Origin: a bacterium
Lineage (GTDB): Bacteria > Bacillota > Bacilli > Lactobacillales > Streptococcaceae
Length of the DNA stretch: 42,001 bases
Assembly: GCA_905221235.1 (NCBI GenBank)
Contig: CAJNCJ010000015.1
Span: forward strand, 1-42,001
Direction of reading: 5' to 3'
Of this stretch, positions 39,271 through 42,001 are shown piece by piece. The translations under genes were made by a program, and so were the position numbers. Within the stretch, counting starts at the first letter, position 1. Each line of letters starts with the position of its first letter. The notes under the pieces were generated by a model that made no database searches, was not told where the DNA came from, and saw only the letters and a list, made by a program, of their open reading frames with translations.

Positions 39271-41229
39271 ATGAAAAAACAAAATAATGGTTTAATTAAA
39301 AATCCTTTTCTATGGTTATTACTTATTTTTCTCCTAGTTACAGGTTATCAGTATTTTAGTACAGGTAGTGTTGCAGGGAAAAGTGAGCAAATAAATTATA
39401 CAGAATTGGTAAAAGAAATTACCGATGACAATGTAAAAGAATTAACTTACCAACCAAATGGTAGTGTTATCGAAGTTTCGGGTGTCTATAAAAATCCTAA
39501 AACAAGTAAAGAAGAAACAGGTATCCAGTTCTTTTCTCCTTCTGCTACAACAGTAGAGAAATTTTCAAGTATTATTCTTCCTTCAGATACTACAGTATCA
39601 GAATTGCAAAAACTTGCTTCTGACCATAAAGCGGAAGTAACTATTAAGCATGAAAGTTCAAGTGGTATGTGGATTAATATTCTTGTATCCATTGTGCCAT
39701 TCGGTATTCTATTCTTCTTCCTATTCTCTATGATGGGAAATATGGGAGGAAATAATAGCCGTAATCCAATGAGTTTTGGACGTAGTAAGGCCAAAGCCGC
39801 AAATAAAGAAGATATTAAAGTAAGATTTTCAGATGTTGCTGGAGCTGAGGAAGAAAAACAAGAACTAGTTGAAGTTGTTGAATTCTTAAAAGATCCAAAA
39901 CGATTTACAAAACTTGGAGCCCGTATTCCAGCAGGTGTTCTTTTGGAGGGACCTCCGGGAACAGGTAAAACTTTGCTTGCTAAGGCAGTAGCCGGAGAAG
40001 CTGGTGTTCCATTCTTTAGTATCTCAGGTTCTGACTTTGTAGAAATGTTTGTCGGAGTTGGAGCTAGTCGTGTTCGCTCTCTTTTTGAGGATGCCAAAAA
40101 AGCAGCACCAGCTATCATCTTTATCGATGAAATTGATGCTGTTGGACGTCAACGTGGAGTCGGTCTCGGCGGAGGTAATGACGAACGTGAACAAACCTTG
40201 AACCAACTCTTGATTGAGATGGATGGTTTTGAGGGAAATGAAGGAATTATCGTCATCGCTGCTACAAACCGTTCAGATGTACTTGATCCTGCCCTTTTGC
40301 GTCCAGGACGTTTTGATAGAAAAGTATTGGTTGGCCGTCCTGATGTTAAAGGTCGCGAAGCAATCTTGAAGGTTCATGCTAAGAATAAGCCCTTAGCAGA
40401 AGATGTTGATTTGAAATTAGTGGCACAACAAACTCCAGGTTTTGTTGGTGCTGATTTAGAGAATGTATTGAATGAGGCGGCTCTAGTTGCTGCTCGTCGC
40501 AATAAATCGATAATTGATGCTTCAGATATTGATGAGGCAGAAGATAGAGTTATTGCTGGTCCTTCTAAGAAAGATAAGACAGTTTCACAAAAAGAACGTG
40601 AATTGGTTGCCTACCATGAGGCTGGACATACCATTGTTGGTCTAGTCTTATCGAATGCCCGCGTTGTCCATAAGGTTACTATTGTACCACGTGGCCGTGC
40701 AGGTGGTTACATGATTGCACTTCCTAAGGAAGATCAAATGCTTCTATCCAAAGAAGATATGAAAGAGCAATTGGCTGGTTTAATGGGTGGACGTGTAGCT
40801 GAAGAAATTATCTTTAATGTCCAAACTACAGGGGCTTCAAACGACTTTGAACAGGCGACACAAATGGCGCGTGCAATGGTTACAGAGTACGGGATGAGTG
40901 AAAAACTTGGTCCGGTACAATATGAGGGTAATCATGCTATGTTTGGAGCACAAAGCCCTCAAAAATCAATTTCAGAACAAACAGCTTATGAAATTGACGA
41001 AGAGGTTCGTTCATTATTGAATGAAGCACGAAATAAAGCTGCTGAAATTATTCAGTCAAATCGTGAAACTCACAAGTTGATTGCAGAAGCATTATTGAAA
41101 TACGAAACATTGGATAGTACACAAATTAAATCTCTTTACGAAACAGGAAAGATGCCTGAAGCAGTAGAAGAGGAATCTCATGCACTATCTTATGATGAAG
41201 TAAAGTCAAAAATGAATGATGAGAAATAA
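39271..41229 (+). CDS. ftsH: ATP-dependent zinc metalloprotease FtsH
   Basis: FtsH is a membrane-bound AAA+ protease for membrane and regulatory proteins. The 652-residue protein has two membrane segments (about 11-29 and 130-153) around an extracellular domain, an AAA+ domain with Walker A GPPGTGKT, Walker [10 protein letters not shown] and the second region of homology ([20 protein letters not shown]), and the zinc protease motif HEAGH. The length is usual. A purine-rich site (GAAGGA) lies upstream. A strong terminator follows, before the comX regulatory region. Confidence 0.98.
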   Translation: MKKQNNGLIKNPFLWLLLIFLLVTGYQYFSTGSVAGKSEQINYTELVKEITDDNVKELTYQPNGSVIEVSGVYKNPKTSKEETGIQFFSPSATTVEKFSSIILPSDTTVSELQKLASDHKAEVTIKHESSSGMWINILVSIVPFGILFFFLFSMMGNMGGNNSRNPMSFGRSKAKAANKEDIKVRFSDVAGAEEEKQELVEVVEFLKDPKRFTKLGARIPAGVLLEGPPGTGKTLLAKAVAGEAGVPFFSISGSDFVEMFVGVGASRVRSLFEDAKKAAPAIIFIDEIDAVGRQRGVGLGGGNDEREQTLNQLLIEMDGFEGNEGIIVIAATNRSDVLDPALLRPGRFDRKVLVGRPDVKGREAILKVHAKNKPLAEDVDLKLVAQQTPGFVGADLENVLNEAALVAARRNKSIIDASDIDEAEDRVIAGPSKKDKTVSQKERELVAYHEAGHTIVGLVLSNARVVHKVTIVPRGRAGGYMIALPKEDQMLLSKEDMKEQLAGLMGGRVAEEIIFNVQTTGASNDFEQATQMARAMVTEYGMSEKLGPVQYEGNHAMFGAQSPQKSISEQTAYEIDEEVRSLLNEARNKAAEIIQSNRETHKLIAEALLKYETLDSTQIKSLYETGKMPEAVEEESHALSYDEVKSKMNDEK

Positions 41230-41232
41230 CCC

Positions 41233-41259
41233 TGAGAGAGGCAAGCCCTCTCTTTTTTT
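41233..41259 (+). terminator. Terminator after ftsH
   Basis: AGAGAGG (41235-41241) pairs with CCTCTCT (41247-41253) across a five-base loop and is followed by seven T residues. It sits directly next to the comX ComE repeats. Confidence 0.92.
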
Positions 41260-41261
41260 GT

Positions 41262-41310
41262 GCAGTTGAGGCTGTAAAGGGTGCAGAATGGATGAAATGG
41301 ACCCAATTAG
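41262..41310 (+). promoter_or_regulatory. ComE-type direct repeats upstream of comX
   Basis: GCAGTTGAG (41262-41270) and GCAGAATGG (41283-41291) are 12 bases apart, the same spacing as the comC ComE box. A third degenerate half-site, CCCAATTAG (41302-41310), follows. No good -35 is seen downstream, so activation by ComE is likely. Confidence 0.7.
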
Positions 41311-41351
41311 CTTCTTGATTTGTTAGACTGTATCTAGAGAGGGGGAAGCTT

Positions 41352-41831
41352 ATGCTTAAAGAATTGTATAAAGAAGTGCAGGGGACTGTATATAAGTGTA
41401 GAAATGAATATTACCTTCATTTGTGGGAGCTATCGGATTGGGATCAAGAGGGAATGATCTGCTTACATGAATTGATCAGTAGAGAAGAAGGTTTGGTAGA
41501 AGATATCCCTCGTTTAAGGAAATATTTCAAAACCAAGTTCCGAAATCGAATTTTAGATTATCTCCGTAAACAAGAAAGCCAGAAGCGTAGATATGATAAA
41601 GAGGTTTATGAAGAAGTGGGTGAGATAAGTCATCGTATAAGTGAGGGAGGACTCTGGCTGGATGATTACTATCTCTTTCATGAAACACTAAGAGATTATA
41701 GAAACAAACAAAGTAAAGAGAAACAAGAAGAGTTAGAACGCGTCTTAAGAGATGAACGCTTCCGAGGGCGTCAAAGAGTGCTAAAAGACTTACGTATTGT
41801 GTTTAAAGAGTTTGACATCCGTACTCATTAG
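41352..41831 (+). CDS. comX: Competence-specific sigma factor ComX (SigX)
   Basis: ComX is the alternative sigma factor that directs RNA polymerase to late competence genes carrying the combox. The 159-residue product (MLKELYKEVQGTVYKCRNEY...) has a sigma-70 region 2-like part (LRKYFKTKFRNRILDYLRKQESQKRRYDKE) and a basic C-terminal region. Length and sequence match pneumococcal ComX. The ribosome site GGGGGAAG lies before the ATG. Pneumococcus has two identical comX copies next to rRNA/tRNA clusters, and only one is in this window. tRNA-Glu follows. Confidence 0.96.
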   Translation: MLKELYKEVQGTVYKCRNEYYLHLWELSDWDQEGMICLHELISREEGLVEDIPRLRKYFKTKFRNRILDYLRKQESQKRRYDKEVYEEVGEISHRISEGGLWLDDYYLFHETLRDYRNKQSKEKQEELERVLRDERFRGRQRVLKDLRIVFKEFDIRTH

Positions 41832-41871
41832 GAATTCATGCAAAAAAAATGAAAAAAATTAGAAAAAGATG

Positions 41872-41899
41872 TTGACAAAAAATAAAAAGTCGGTATAAT
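41872..41899 (+). promoter_or_regulatory. Promoter of the tRNA-Glu cluster
   Basis: TTGACA (41872-41877) and TATAAT (41894-41899) are 16 bases apart, 25 bases before the tRNA. It is a strong consensus promoter. Confidence 0.85.
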
Positions 41900-41924
41900 A
41901 GTAAGAGTTGAAAGTAACAACTCT

Positions 41925-41996
41925 GGTCCGTTGGTCAAGGGGTTAAGACACCGCCTTTTCACGGCGGTAACACGGGTTCGAATCCCGTACGGACTA
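41925..41996 (+). tRNA. tRNA-Glu (anticodon TTC), second copy
   Basis: This is a 72-base cloverleaf identical to the minus-strand tRNA-Glu at 21598-21669. The anticodon is TTC. It probably starts a tRNA/rRNA cluster that continues beyond the window. Confidence 0.97.
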
Positions 41997-42001
41997 TGGT
42001 A

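Noticed and set aside
39486..40118. 210-residue minus-strand frame opposite ftsH
   Set aside because: Shadow of a highly conserved gene. Composition rich in S, P and R, no ribosome site.

Overview
The window is the chromosomal replication-origin region of a mitis-group Streptococcus (S. mitis, S. pneumoniae, S. oralis or close relatives). The reasons are the low G+C content, the gene order parB-dnaA-dnaN-(DUF951)-ychF-pth-mfd-rqcP-divIC-tilS-hpt-ftsH-comX, a comCDE locus set between tRNA-Arg and tRNA-Glu, and a CiaR-type site in front of htrA. The comC gene encodes a predicted competence peptide, [17 protein letters not shown], which is related to but differs from the two common pneumococcal pheromones as I remember them. 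This points to a commensal mitis-type strain rather than a typical pneumococcus, but the species call is an inference.

Layout. 1-313: no gene, several inverted repeats. 314-9373 (minus): cell-wall and envelope block, pcsB, mreD, mreC, ecfT, ecfA2, ecfA1, pgsA, rodZ and two M16 peptidase-family genes, mostly overlapping. 9532-11000 (plus): S4-domain yaaA and recF. 11050-13706 (minus): guaB and trpS. 13912-18139 (plus): an ABC-F ATPase and a YfhO-family membrane protein. 18166-21478: a large YhgE/Pip membrane protein (minus) divergent from a TetR-type regulator (plus), with two matching operator-like palindromes between them. 21519-24180 (minus): tRNA-Asn, tRNA-Glu, comE, comD, comC and tRNA-Arg. 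24224-24703 (minus): rlmH. 24886-26883 (plus): htrA and parB. 26884-28619: bipartite oriC around dnaA. 28620-41831 (plus): dnaN through comX. 41925-41996: a second tRNA-Glu identical to the first but inverted.

How it works together. DnaA boxes lie in three gaps (rlmH/htrA, parB/dnaA, dnaA/dnaN). A DnaA-trio-like run after the last box marks the probable unwinding site. Three parS-like palindromes, inside ecfA1, an yfhO-type gene and tilS, are probable ParB loading sites. Both the competence switch (comCDE) and its output sigma factor (comX) carry ComE-type direct repeats and sit near the origin, where gene dosage rises when replication stalls. The envelope block supplies septum splitting (PcsB), elongation-complex proteins (MreCD, RodZ), lipid synthesis (PgsA) and vitamin uptake (ECF module). 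DivIC and FtsH on the right arm add division and membrane quality control.

I found no mobile element, CRISPR array, prophage or clearly new defence system. The least explained parts are the TetR/YhgE-Pip pair with its operators, the ABC-F protein with a degenerate second ATPase site, the inverted-repeat segment at the left edge, and the beta-lactamase-like protein beside tilS.
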